Assembly: GCA_963674835.2 (NCBI GenBank)
Contig: CAXXKC010000002.1
Coordinates: 186,001-250,000, forward strand
Length of the DNA: 64,000 nucleotides
Direction: 5' to 3'
Source: G963674835 sp963674835
GTDB taxonomy: Bacteria > Planctomycetota > Planctomycetia > Pirellulales > Thermoguttaceae
Shown here: one piece after another, positions 48,203 through 55,912 of the stretch
Position numbering within the stretch: the stretch's first letter is position 1
How the letters are laid out: the number at the start of each line of letters is the position of its first letter
Program-made: the position numbers and the translations under genes
Notes under the pieces: model-generated
What the model was told of the DNA's origin: nothing
Databases searched by the model: none
Seen by the model: only the letters and a program-made list of their open reading frames with translations

Positions 48203-48291
48203 GTCCCGGCGTGCCAGGCAAACTTGTCGCCAATCGAGTTGGCTGCTACGATTGCCGACAGAAATGCCCGTGGATCCGGGAGGAGAACCGC

Positions 48292-48957
48292 ATGGCTAGC
48301 TATCAGGTCGCCATCACTGAACGTCCTCAGGGCTGGTCGCCAGAGGCGCCGGACGATGTGCCGCCGGCCGCAGAGGCTCTGAAGCTCGGCAGCGACCATG
48401 AAGACCTGTTCGCGGCGGTCGGCGAGGCGATTGCCTATAACCAGTCGGAGGAGCGGCAGCGCGACACCTGCTGGGCGGTTGTCGTCGAGCCGGGGAGTCG
48501 AGGCCAGATGTGGCGAGATGCCCGGCTTTGCACGCCGCTGGCTTACAAGGTGGCCGCGATCTGGTGGCCTGACGGCTGGGAACCGGATTCGGAGTTGGAT
48601 GTGCCCAACTGCGCGTGGAGGGTTCAAGGGGAACTTCCGGAGCAACGGCTGTCGTATCGGCAGGCGGTGGCGACGGTCCAGGGGCTGAACCGCCAGAGTC
48701 TAGATCGCCACTCGTCGGCGTGGTATGTCATCGTCGCGGTGGAGAATGAGCCGATCTCGCAGACTGTTTCGTACGATCTGGCCTCGGCGGAAACAGTGGT
48801 CCAGGTTCGCCGGTTGCACGTGGTCCGCCCCGATGAAGGAGGGCGCGGCGATTGTTCCCACTGTCCGGCCGCCTGCTTCCCCTGTGCCCAGGAGACGTGG
48901 ACAACGCTGGAGCAGACGGCTACGACCGGCCGTACACCGACGACCGAGTCGATGTGA
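48292..48957 (+). CDS. hypothetical protein with Cys-rich tail
   Basis: The 221-residue product is not recognised. It is acidic and Trp-rich, with no signal peptide or membrane segment. The C-terminal section DCSHCPAACFPCAQE contains four cysteines in 12 residues and could bind zinc or a cluster. The start at 48292 is well supported by GGGAGGAG about six bases upstream. Two segments have a similar pattern (CWAVVVEPGSR and AWYVIVAVENEP), hinting at an internal duplication of a beta-rich unit. A strong hairpin terminator follows, so it is transcribed alone. Function unknown. Confidence 0.7.
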   Translation: MASYQVAITERPQGWSPEAPDDVPPAAEALKLGSDHEDLFAAVGEAIAYNQSEERQRDTCWAVVVEPGSRGQMWRDARLCTPLAYKVAAIWWPDGWEPDSELDVPNCAWRVQGELPEQRLSYRQAVATVQGLNRQSLDRHSSAWYVIVAVENEPISQTVSYDLASAETVVQVRRLHVVRPDEGGRGDCSHCPAACFPCAQETWTTLEQTATTGRTPTTESM

Positions 48958-48993
48958 GCTGGCAGGAGATCCACCCCGCCCGAGAAATGGACA

Positions 48994-49031
48994 AAGGAGC
49001 GGCAGGAATCTCCTACCGCTCCTTGTCTTTT
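48994..49031 (+). terminator. Rho-independent terminator between convergent genes
   Basis: AAGGAGCGG (48994-49002) pairs with CCGCTCCTT (49016-49024), with an inner AGGA/TCCT extension, and GTCTTTTCG follows. It serves the plus-strand gene; the minus-strand side has a weaker U tract. Confidence 0.8.
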
Positions 49032-49081
49032 CGCTTAGTGCGTACAAGGGCCAGATGCCTCTGGCCAGTTCGCCAACCTTA

Positions 49082-49357
49082 TCACTTCTTTTCAGCCGGT
49101 TTGTCGGCTGGCTTGTCGGCGGGCTTCTCAGCGGGCGCCGCAGCGGGCTTCTCGGCCGGCTTCTCGGCGGGTGCCGCAGCGGGCTTCTCGGCCGGCTTCT
49201 CGGCGGGTGCCGCAGCGGGGGTCTCGGCCGGTGCGGCCGCTTCGCCCGTGGTCGACGTAGCGGCGCCACCCTCGATCGGGGGCTTCTTCGCCTCTTCCGC
49301 ACAACCCATATACAGCGCTACGCTCAGCAGAATCGCCAAAAGTCCGAACTTTTTCAT
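49082..49357 (-). CDS. small lipoprotein with Pro-Ala-Glu-Lys repeats
   Basis: The 91-residue product begins MKKFGLLAILLSVALYMGC, a lipoprotein signal with Cys19, and continues with EEAKKPPIEGGAATSTTGE, then tandem units of APAEKPAEKPAA and PADKPADKPAEKK. The repeated tail is coded by two identical 36-base copies at 49148-49219. A rigid, extended Lys/Pro-rich tail anchored in a membrane would span cell-wall or periplasmic space; this is inference. AGGTGG precedes the ATG. The length of the repeat is likely to vary between strains. Confidence 0.75.
   Translation of the reverse strand: MKKFGLLAILLSVALYMGCAEEAKKPPIEGGAATSTTGEAAAPAETPAAAPAEKPAEKPAAAPAEKPAEKPAAAPAEKPADKPADKPAEKK
49148..49219 (-). 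repeat. two identical 36-base coding repeats
   Basis: Bases 49148-49183 and 49184-49219 are identical, coding for a 12-residue unit of the lipoprotein tail. Partial units flank them on both sides. Confidence 0.9.
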
Positions 49358-49698
49358 TGGGCCACCTTTCCTAGAGTGGACTTTGCAAAGTCTGGCAGGA
49401 CCATCCTGCACGTACTCGTTTTGTAAGATCCCCTGGCCCAGTGCTTTATTCCCGTGTCGGCCCGTTTCCGTGTTTCTTACCCCTCCACGGTGGCTCGGTC
49501 TGGTGCGTTTGTGCCGTATTGTTTTCCCATGCAGCCTATGCGGGCGTCGATGGGGTCATTTACCCTACTTCTCCCATTCTGAGGCCGGGCAGCGTGATTT
49601 GGCGACTTCGTTAGGAATATTGACTGATTTCTCATTGCTTCAAACGAATGATTCGTAGAATAAGGACATTCGGAAGTTTTTCCGGTTGGCGAAGTTTC
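49358..49698. other. 340-base divergent gap before csrA
   Basis: It contains a 14-base palindrome GACTTTGCAAAGTC at 49379-49392 and a small hairpin GCAGGA-CCA-TCCTGC at 49395-49409, both just upstream of the lipoprotein start. Towards csrA a weak -10 candidate TAGAAT lies at 49656-49661. Two GGA trinucleotides at 49664 and 49672 could be CsrA sites. No gene is supported. Confidence 0.4.
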
Positions 49699-49923
49699 AT
49701 GCTCATTTTGACGAGAAAACTGAACGAACAGATTCTCATCGGCGACGGGATCGTCGTGACGGTTGTGTCGATCCACGGCAACCGCGTGCGCATCGGCATC
49801 GAGGCCCCGGCCACAACGAAGGTCTACCGCCGAGAGATGCTCTCCTCGTCGCCGGACGAGCAGAGCCCCTCGGCTTCGGCGGACCAGCCCCGCGCTCCCG
49901 ATCGCCCGCTGCGGACTACATGA
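49699..49923 (+). CDS. csrA: carbon storage regulator CsrA
   Basis: The 74-residue protein matches CsrA: MLILTRKLNEQILIGDGIVV, then RVRIGIEAP and KVYRREM with the RNA-binding Arg. A charged Ser/Pro-rich tail of about 25 residues extends the core. CsrA binds GGA motifs in mRNA leaders and controls translation. No ribosome binding site stands before the ATG, and two GGA triplets lie 25-35 bases upstream, so autoregulation is possible. The stop overlaps the start of the HD hydrolase by four bases (ATGA). Confidence 0.93.
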   Translation: MLILTRKLNEQILIGDGIVVTVVSIHGNRVRIGIEAPATTKVYRREMLSSSPDEQSPSASADQPRAPDRPLRTT

Positions 49924-51263
49924 CCGACTCCATGACCAGCCTCCTCGATATCCCGGAAGTGGCGGGGCTGGATTCACGTCAGGCGCTGGTCCGCATTCCT
50001 CCGGAACTCGACGTGCCGTTGACCGACCGGGTTCGGCACCTTATCGACACGCCCGAGTTTCGCCGGTTGGCGCGGATCAGCCAGTTGGGCCTGGTTTCGC
50101 TCATCTATCCGGCGGCCATTCATACGCGATTCGAGCATAGTCTGGGCGTGTACCGGTTGGCCCTGCTCCTGCTCAAACGCTTGGCCCACGACCCGAGGTT
50201 CGCCGACGTCGTCGAGCGCGAACATGCGGAACTTCTTATCGTGACGGCGCTGCTGCACGACCTGGGGCACTGGCCGTTTTGCCACCCGATCGAAGACATT
50301 CAGCTACCTCGCGTGCCCAACCACGAGCTGTTCGCGAACAGTTTCCTCTTGGAGGGGGAGACGGCCGACGTGCTCCGCCGTCACTGGGCGATCAATCCGC
50401 GCGATGTGGTTGCGCTGCTCAGCGAGAAGCCGCGCGACCAGGTGTCGCGTCTGCTGGCCAGCATGCTTTCAGGACCGATCGACATCGACAAGATGGACTA
50501 TCTGTTTCGCGACAGCCTGCACGCCGGTGTGCCGTACGGGCGGCATTTTGATCAGCAGCGACTGATCGGCAGCCTTTGCCTGAACGAAAACGGGGACGGT
50601 TTGGCCATCAGCGACAAGGGTAAGACGGCCGCAGAGCTGCTGGTCTTCGCGCGGTATGTGATGTTCAGCGAAGTGTATTGGCATCACGGTGTTCGCGCGG
50701 CGACCGCCATGCTGCAGCGGGCATTCTACCTGTTGCATGCGGCGTTGGACTTCGATCATTTGTTTCGCATGAACGAGAACGCCATGACCGTGGAGCTCGA
50801 ACGAGTCGCGGGCGACGGGCCGGCGGGAGACCTTCTGCACGGTCTGTTCGGTTCGACGCGCCAGCTCTACAAGCGATTGGCCCAGTACAGCTTTTTCGAA
50901 GAGCACGATCTGTACGAGCGGCTGGCGAAGAAGCCGTATCCCTGGCTGGTCGCCTGCGCCGAACAGTTGGCCTCGATCGCCAGCACGGAACTGGGCCGAA
51001 TCGTCGCTCCGCACGAGATTCTTCTCGACGCACCGCCGGGGCAGCGTGAGGTGGAGTTCCGGGTGGACATCTACTTCCCGAAGGAAGACCGGTACCGCCC
51101 GTTGGGCGAGGTGTCGCCCGTCGTGCGAACGTTGGCGCAGGAACAGTTCGACGACTACGTCAAGCGCGTGCGGATTTTCGCGCATCCGCGCGTGGCATCG
51201 CTGCTCCGCGGGGTGGACGACCTCCACGCGATGGTCCACAAGGCGATCGATCGGACCGAGTGA
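49920..51263 (+). CDS. HD-domain phosphohydrolase
   Basis: The 447-residue protein is a dGTPase/SAMHD1-like HD protein: RRLARISQLGLVSLIYPAAI followed by HTRFEHSLGVYRLA (His73), LLHDLGHWPF (His113-Asp114 and His117), and GPIDIDKMDYLFRDSLHAGV with the last metal-binding Asp. Such proteins remove triphosphate from dNTPs or cut other phosphoesters. The start at 49920 gives the ATGA overlap with csrA. Whether it acts on dNTPs or on a signalling nucleotide is open; pairing with a global RNA regulator is unusual in my experience. Confidence 0.87.
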   Translation: MTDSMTSLLDIPEVAGLDSRQALVRIPPELDVPLTDRVRHLIDTPEFRRLARISQLGLVSLIYPAAIHTRFEHSLGVYRLALLLLKRLAHDPRFADVVEREHAELLIVTALLHDLGHWPFCHPIEDIQLPRVPNHELFANSFLLEGETADVLRRHWAINPRDVVALLSEKPRDQVSRLLASMLSGPIDIDKMDYLFRDSLHAGVPYGRHFDQQRLIGSLCLNENGDGLAISDKGKTAAELLVFARYVMFSEVYWHHGVRAATAMLQRAFYLLHAALDFDHLFRMNENAMTVELERVAGDGPAGDLLHGLFGSTRQLYKRLAQYSFFEEHDLYERLAKKPYPWLVACAEQLASIASTELGRIVAPHEILLDAPPGQREVEFRVDIYFPKEDRYRPLGEVSPVVRTLAQEQFDDYVKRVRIFAHPRVASLLRGVDDLHAMVHKAIDRTE

Positions 51264-51323
51264 ATGCCGGCAGTGCGAGGCCCAGCGGCGTCTGTCTGTC
51301 GGCCCTGAAGATGACTGGCGCGA

Positions 51324-51488
51324 TCATCGCGATTGTGCGGTGTCTCGGACGACGGCGAGGTGCAACTGCGGGAACTTCGCCCGGTACTGACGGAGTAGTT
51401 CTTCCAGTACGTCGCCGATGGCATGGGCGGTTTCCCGGGAGGGGGCCGGTAGCCGGCGCTCGGGGCGGCTCTCATCTCGGCTCATCAT
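51324..51488 (-). CDS. 54-residue ORF under a strong promoter
   Basis: The minus-strand ORF begins ATG ATG AGC at 51488 and reads to TGA at 51326-51324. The peptide starts MMSRDESRPERRLPAPSRE and continues ETAHAIGDVLEELLRQYRAK, then FPQLHLAVVRDTAQSR. The middle forms an amphipathic helix followed by a beta-like strand. GGAGGAACCGCC directly precedes the ATG, and a near-consensus promoter lies 34-61 bases upstream. It is short and I recognise no family. The ribosome binding site and promoter make it a credible gene; a small regulator or toxin/antitoxin-type protein are guesses. Confidence 0.6.
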   Translation of the reverse strand: MMSRDESRPERRLPAPSRETAHAIGDVLEELLRQYRAKFPQLHLAVVRDTAQSR

Positions 51489-51521
51489 GGCGGTTCCTCC
51501 GGTAGGTTGTGTGTTGGTTTC

Positions 51522-51549
51522 ATTTTAGCGGATGGTGTACATCTGTCAA
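51522..51549 (-). promoter_or_regulatory. near-consensus sigma-70 promoter for the 54-residue ORF
   Basis: On the minus strand TTGACA (51549-51544) and TAAAAT (51527-51522) are separated by 16 bases. It is one of the best promoter matches in the window. Confidence 0.8.
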
Positions 51550-51754
51550 CTATTCATTCAAGAAGGGCCTTGGGCTGGAGGGCTCGAACCGCGCCGGCCG
51601 GTGGCGGCCACCCATCCGACGTGGAGGATGGCTGCGGGGTAAACACGGCAAACCATGCCAGATGATATGACTCTGCCGGCACCGCGTCTCGGGGCAATCG
51701 GCCATCGCCCGGTCTGCCGATCATGTATCCGGCGTGCCACAATGAGGAGACATC

Positions 51755-52018
51755 ATGGACGATTGCAGCGATCTGACGTCAATCCATCAACGGATCTCTG
51801 CGGCCCTGGCCGAGTTGGGCCGTTCGGAGGGTGCGTGCCGCCGAACGGGGATCCTCATCCAGGACGGGTTCTGCGTGGGGCGGCAATTCTACTACGACGA
51901 CATGCGGGTCGTCTGGCGTGTCAACGAGGACGCGTTGGAGTTCTTCGGCCAGAAAGACCGGTTGCTCAAACGCATCGCGCTGAACGATCCACCATTGGTC
52001 GAGCGACGCGCCGCCTGA
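51755..52018 (+). CDS. small hypothetical cytoplasmic protein
   Basis: The 87-residue product has no signal peptide. It has a compact alpha/beta look: a helix SIHQRISAALAELGRSE, then ILIQDGFCVGRQFYYDDMRV and VWRVNEDALEFFGQ. No family is recognised, but the layout resembles short planctomycete proteins of unknown function. GAGGAG lies eight bases before the ATG. It lies between divergent/convergent neighbours without obvious operon. Function unknown. Confidence 0.7.
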   Translation: MDDCSDLTSIHQRISAALAELGRSEGACRRTGILIQDGFCVGRQFYYDDMRVVWRVNEDALEFFGQKDRLLKRIALNDPPLVERRAA

Positions 52019-52092
52019 GGGCTGGTGACAGCATCGCCGGCGACTCTGCCGATCGGAGCCGTTGCGTCTGGATCGCTATCCGCTTGTGCGGG

Positions 52093-52779
52093 TCACTTTG
52101 CCGAAGCGACGTCGATCGCCTGGAGCAGGTTTCGCCGGGTGGCTAGAGAGTACTCCAGGTCGAACCAGAGGATCTTGCCCTGGCTATCCAAGAGATAGAC
52201 GCGTGGCAGGCGCTCCGTGGCGACCTTGCTGAAGAAGGCTCCGTCGTTGTCGAGCAACTGGGGAAACTTGGCCCCGGCCTCCTCCACTTTCTTGCGGACC
52301 ACGTCGGCGGGGCCCTTTTCGGCGATGGCCACCACCTGAACGCCTTTGTCGGAGAAGGGCTCGAAGACGTCCATTTGCAGGTCCTGCAACTGCTGCATTG
52401 CGTAGCGGTCTTCTGCGTTCCAGAACAAGACGACCGTGAGCTTCGAGCCGAAGAGCTCTTTGAGCGATTGCTTCTTGTCGTCGAGGTTGGGCAGGTCGGC
52501 AGTCGGCATCGAATCGCCGACTTTGACCTTGCAGGTTGCCGCCTGCGCGTCGGTCATCGACACCTCGGGTATCTTCTTGGGTGCCGGTGGCTTGGCTGGC
52601 GGTTGCTCGACAGCCGGCATCGTCTCTTCGGCGCCCGGCAAGTTCAGGTCGTGCTCGCCCAGGACGGGCGCAGCGACAGGTTCCGACTCCTGTTGAGGCG
52701 GCTTCTGGGGCTTGCTGCAGCCGAGCACTACTACTAGCACGCATACACCCCACGATTCCCATCCCTTCCAACACCCCAT
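52093..52779 (-). CDS. thioredoxin-like lipoprotein lacking the CxxC motif
   Basis: The 228-residue product starts with a signal peptide ending VVVLGC, a good lipobox with Cys21. A Pro/Ala/Glu-rich linker leads to a TlpA/AhpC-like thioredoxin fold (LPNLDDKKQSLKELFGSK, TVVLFWNAEDRYAMQQL, ERLPRVYLLDSQGKILW with the cis-proline). Where the catalytic W-C-x-x-C is expected the sequence is WNAEDRYA, so no redox pair is present; it probably binds rather than reduces thiols. The ATG at 52779 has GGAGGA eight bases upstream. The mature protein should sit on the periplasmic side of a membrane. Confidence 0.82.
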   Translation of the reverse strand: MGCWKGWESWGVCVLVVVLGCSKPQKPPQQESEPVAAPVLGEHDLNLPGAEETMPAVEQPPAKPPAPKKIPEVSMTDAQAATCKVKVGDSMPTADLPNLDDKKQSLKELFGSKLTVVLFWNAEDRYAMQQLQDLQMDVFEPFSDKGVQVVAIAEKGPADVVRKKVEEAGAKFPQLLDNDGAFFSKVATERLPRVYLLDSQGKILWFDLEYSLATRRNLLQAIDVASAK

Positions 52780-52971
52780 AGCCGGATTCCTCCACCTTCC
52801 TTGCTTGTGTCGATAAGAACCGCAAACGAACCGCGTTCCCCCGTGCCCTCTTAGTTTCCCGATTGGGTCACGATTCGTCAACGCCGGAGCCGTCGGCAGA
52901 GACGCTTTCGACCGGGGTGACGCCGCACGACAGGAAAACTCACCCGCAGCCCCCCTCGTTCCCTGTTTTCA

Positions 52972-54237
52972 CTACTTGTCGTAGAACGCCACGCTAGCGA
53001 AGCTCACGCACGAGTTTTGCTCGTCGTCGACCGCTTGATCGTACTTCAGCAGGCTGCCTCGGGCAGGCTCGGCGACCTCGAGCAGCGTATAGATGGGGGC
53101 CAGCCCACAAATGCGGTCGCGATCGCCGCACTCGGCGACCTGGCGAAACAGGGCGGCCGCATCGCCGCGGCAGACCGACTGCAACAGGCGTCTGTCGTCG
53201 ACCCGTTGCTGTGTCAAACGGCCGTCGTCGAGTCGCTCGTGGTCTCCGAAGCGCATGCCGATATGGGCGAGGTCGGCACCGGCGATGTAGCAGACGCTTT
53301 GCCCATAGGGCTCCGCCGCGGCCCGCATCGCCGCCACGAACGAGATGAACTCGGGCGAGGCATCGGGCTCGGAGAACTCTTCGAGGAACGGCTGAAACGA
53401 GGCCACAAGGACGGGCACGATGCGTAGATCCCGCTTGGCTCCGAGCACGTGTTGCAGGAACGTCGCCTGGAACTCGATGGAATGTTCGTTGCGATGGACG
53501 AGTTCGTCGTCGTAGAGGTCGATCTGACGACCCGCCACGCTCGAAGCGAGCTGATCCTGGAGGCGGTCGATGAACTCCGTGTCGGTACGGACGACGCCCA
53601 AGGGCGTTTCGAAATCCTTGCGGCAAACGGAGAACATCTGTTCCATTGGGTTGTGTGCCGTGCCGAAGATGACGAACCGATCGGCAGTGGTTCGTTCGAC
53701 GATCTGCTTGTATGCCCAGGCGAACGTCGCGCCGCCACGATAGAGGTCGATGTGCGGACTCACCACGGCTCGCAGGCAGTGCCCGTCGGGCAGCACGGTC
53801 GGATCGATCGCGCCGGGGCCGCCCTCGGCGGTGAACAGGGCATCGAGCTGTTGGCGGAGCAGCGTGGGATCGCTTTGGTACGAGCTGCCGGCATGGGCCG
53901 CCGGGCGACGATCGCTGCGAAGGTACCGCTCGATTTGCTGTCGGCGGAAGGCGTTGAAACGGGGGCTGTCCAGCAGCCGCGCTCCTTCCAGCTCGGCCAC
54001 CAGCCGCTCAAGGTCGACGAGGCTGACTTCGGCGCCGGATCGCTTGGCGAATGCCTGCTGGATCTCGGCCAGAGTCCGCCGGCCGTCCATGAGGGTTGCC
54101 AAAACGGCCGCCGCCCAGGGCAACACGACGGTTTCGCCGAAACCGTCGGGATCGCGTAGCGCAATGGCCAATTCGGTCTCCGAGCCGATCGGAAAGACTT
54201 CCAGTGCTCGCAACGCGGGGCGTAAAGGGGTGACCAT
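52972..54237 (-). CDS. Memo-family protein (AmmeMemoRadiSam system protein B type)
   Basis: The 421-residue product has two parts. Residues 1-110 are a small helical module (TVVLPWAAAVLATLMDGRRT, then LAEIQQAFAKRSG) like a PqqD or winged-helix domain. From about residue 115 the Memo fold follows: AGSSYQSDPTLLRQQLDALF, VVSPHIDLYRGGATFAWAYK, FVIFGTAHN, ELVHRNEHSIEFQATFLQHV, and YIAGADLAHIGMRFGD, with the conserved His residues that line the extradiol-dioxygenase-like pocket. In the usual AmmeMemoRadiSam set an AMMECR1 and a radical SAM protein act with it; neither gene is adjacent. Start ATG 54237 has GGAGGG ten bases upstream. The substrate is unknown. Confidence 0.88.
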   Translation of the reverse strand: MVTPLRPALRALEVFPIGSETELAIALRDPDGFGETVVLPWAAAVLATLMDGRRTLAEIQQAFAKRSGAEVSLVDLERLVAELEGARLLDSPRFNAFRRQQIERYLRSDRRPAAHAGSSYQSDPTLLRQQLDALFTAEGGPGAIDPTVLPDGHCLRAVVSPHIDLYRGGATFAWAYKQIVERTTADRFVIFGTAHNPMEQMFSVCRKDFETPLGVVRTDTEFIDRLQDQLASSVAGRQIDLYDDELVHRNEHSIEFQATFLQHVLGAKRDLRIVPVLVASFQPFLEEFSEPDASPEFISFVAAMRAAAEPYGQSVCYIAGADLAHIGMRFGDHERLDDGRLTQQRVDDRRLLQSVCRGDAAALFRQVAECGDRDRICGLAPIYTLLEVAEPARGSLLKYDQAVDDEQNSCVSFASVAFYDK

Positions 54238-54259
54238 AGGCCAAGTGCCCTCCTGCCTT

Positions 54260-55105
54260 CTACCCCGTGAGGGGCTGCAGGAACTCAACACTTCTGCGAA
54301 TGTTCTCGTCGGAGCCGTAGCATTCGATGGAGACGACGCCGTCCCAGGCGGTTTCTTTGAGATACTGGAGGCAGGCCTTGATATTGTCGGCGTTGACTCC
54401 GCCGCCGACCGGCACTTCGCTGGTGGCGATGCCTGTTTCCTCACCCCGCACGGCCGCCGCCAATGCGGGGCTGACGTCCTTGATGTGGCAGTGCGTGAGG
54501 TATTTGCGGAAGTGCTTGAGGTACTCCAGGGGGTCCAGCCCCGAGATGAAGCTGTTGCCCGTATCGAAGTTGAACTGCAGGTATTCCGACTCGAAATGGT
54601 GGAACAATCGGTCCATGAACTCGGCGTCGGTGGTATACGGTCCGTGGGGCTCGACGTTGATAATGACGCCATAGTCTTCCGCCCAGGACAGGCACTGCCG
54701 GTAGTTGTCGCACGTGATGCGGAAGACCTCTTCGCGGCTGAAGCCCTCGATCTCGAAAGCGCCGTCGACGGTATCGACCATCGGGCAGCCCACCTCGGCG
54801 GCGAAGCGGATGGACTGCTGGACGTACTGAATTCCAAACGCGGAGCCATCCGGCCCCATGAGCGGGAAGGAGCCGTCCAACTGCGAAATGGACAATCCCA
54901 ACCCGTCGCAGTACCGCCGGAGAGCCCGGGGGTTCATCTGCAAGGAGACGCCGGGGTCGTACCCCATGGCGTTGATGAAGTACTGTCCGTGGATGACGGC
55001 GAATTCCAGGTGCTTGAGGCCATACTTGACGGCCGACTCGGCCGCCGTTTTGAAGCTTCCGCTCAAGGGCCGCCAGTTATCGGTATGCAGTCCCAACTCG
55101 ATCAT
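54260..55105 (-). CDS. sugar phosphate isomerase/epimerase (AP endonuclease-like TIM barrel)
   Basis: The 281-residue protein matches the xylose isomerase-like family: IELGLHTDNWRPL, EFAVIHGQYF, VDTVDGAFEIEGF, IINVEPHGPY (metal-binding Glu), FNFDTGNSFI, THCHIKDVSPA and VSIECYGSDE. Such enzymes rearrange or epimerise sugars and inositols. The ATG at 55105 with GGAG upstream is the likely start. It lies 22 bases from the Memo gene on the same strand, so it is probably the first gene of that operon; the relation is unclear. Dispersed repeat A lies just upstream. Confidence 0.88.
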   Translation of the reverse strand: MIELGLHTDNWRPLSGSFKTAAESAVKYGLKHLEFAVIHGQYFINAMGYDPGVSLQMNPRALRRYCDGLGLSISQLDGSFPLMGPDGSAFGIQYVQQSIRFAAEVGCPMVDTVDGAFEIEGFSREEVFRITCDNYRQCLSWAEDYGVIINVEPHGPYTTDAEFMDRLFHHFESEYLQFNFDTGNSFISGLDPLEYLKHFRKYLTHCHIKDVSPALAAAVRGEETGIATSEVPVGGGVNADNIKACLQYLKETAWDGVVSIECYGSDENIRRSVEFLQPLTG

Positions 55106-55140
55106 GTCGAAAATCTCCACGGACCATGGTTGATGGCAAG

Positions 55141-55226
55141 GCGTGTCGCACTTGACTGTAGCGTTCGTGGCGGCGTGTTTCTGCGGTTTCAAAAGCGAAA
55201 CGCATGGTACACGCACGCCGAATACG
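55141..55226 (+). repeat. dispersed repeat A, copy 2
   Basis: It matches 38297-38384: a 60-base core at about 85 percent, then TACACGC and CGAAT words with small gaps. It lies between dcd and the isomerase gene, in the opposite orientation to both. Confidence 0.65.
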
Positions 55227-55302
55227 AACCGGACAGAACTACCGGCTGTCGCCGATCAGAATACGCGAGAGCGGATGCCCCAGCAAGCCCCCCACCGGCG
55301 CC

Positions 55303-55881
55303 CTATTCGTGGGACCGTTCCATGCCGAAGGGCAATTCCTTCTGCGGGTCGTTTTGGCACTCGGGGTTGAGCTCTTTGAACAGCAGGCTGGGCTGGGTAT
55401 CGGTGTTGTTTTGGTACTTGTCGCTGCAATACTCGCTGTACGTACCGCGGATCTCGTGATAGAAGATCTGGCAGATGGGCACGCCGGCGTAGACGCGGAT
55501 GGGCTGCACGGCGAACATTTCCAACGTCCAGTAGCCGCGGAACCCGATGTCGCCGAAACCGGCTGTCACGTGGACGAACAACCCGAGCCGTCCGACCGAA
55601 GAGCGGCCTTCGATCATGGGCACGAAACCGCGGGTCTCGGTTCGTTCGGCGGTCCGCCCCAGGTAGAGCTGATTCGGATTGAGGACGAGCCCTTGCGGCG
55701 GGATGGGAATGCGCCGGATGCGGTTTGCCTTGCGCATATCCAGCACGATCTCCTCGTAGACGATCAACTCGTCGTGGAGGGTGAGGTTGTAGCTGTTGGG
55801 ATTCAGCCGCGACTCTTCAAAGGGATCGATGATGATGTTGTTGCCCAACTGGGCACGAATTTCGTGGCCGGAAAGTATCAT
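55303..55881 (-). CDS. dcd: dCTP deaminase
   Basis: The 192-residue enzyme has the Dcd signatures: MILSGHEIRAQL, SRLNPNSYNLTLHDEL, VPMIEGRSSVGRLGL and FGDIGFRGYWTLEMFAV, in which Glu is the catalytic base, then VYAGVPICQIFYHE. It converts dCTP to dUTP. Length is normal. The gene lies downstream of nth on the same strand, 31 bases away, and the two are likely co-transcribed. Confidence 0.95.
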   Translation of the reverse strand: MILSGHEIRAQLGNNIIIDPFEESRLNPNSYNLTLHDELIVYEEIVLDMRKANRIRRIPIPPQGLVLNPNQLYLGRTAERTETRGFVPMIEGRSSVGRLGLFVHVTAGFGDIGFRGYWTLEMFAVQPIRVYAGVPICQIFYHEIRGTYSEYCSDKYQNNTDTQPSLLFKELNPECQNDPQKELPFGMERSHE

Positions 55882-55912
55882 CGCTTAGGACCCAACCGTC
55901 GATCAGGGGTGC

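Larger units (their letters stand above)
47809..48291. other. 480-base gap with rpsR promoter and a dispersed repeat
   Basis: This divergent gap holds the candidate rpsR promoter at 47894-47921 and copy 2 of repeat B at 48159-48202. No ORF or RNA gene is supported; the sequence around 48060-48150 is rich in short inverted words, but none forms a clear terminator. Confidence 0.45.

Noticed and set aside
49148..49219. Tandem identical 36-base units as a CRISPR-like array
   Set aside because: There are no spacers; the units are contiguous and lie in frame inside a lipoprotein gene.
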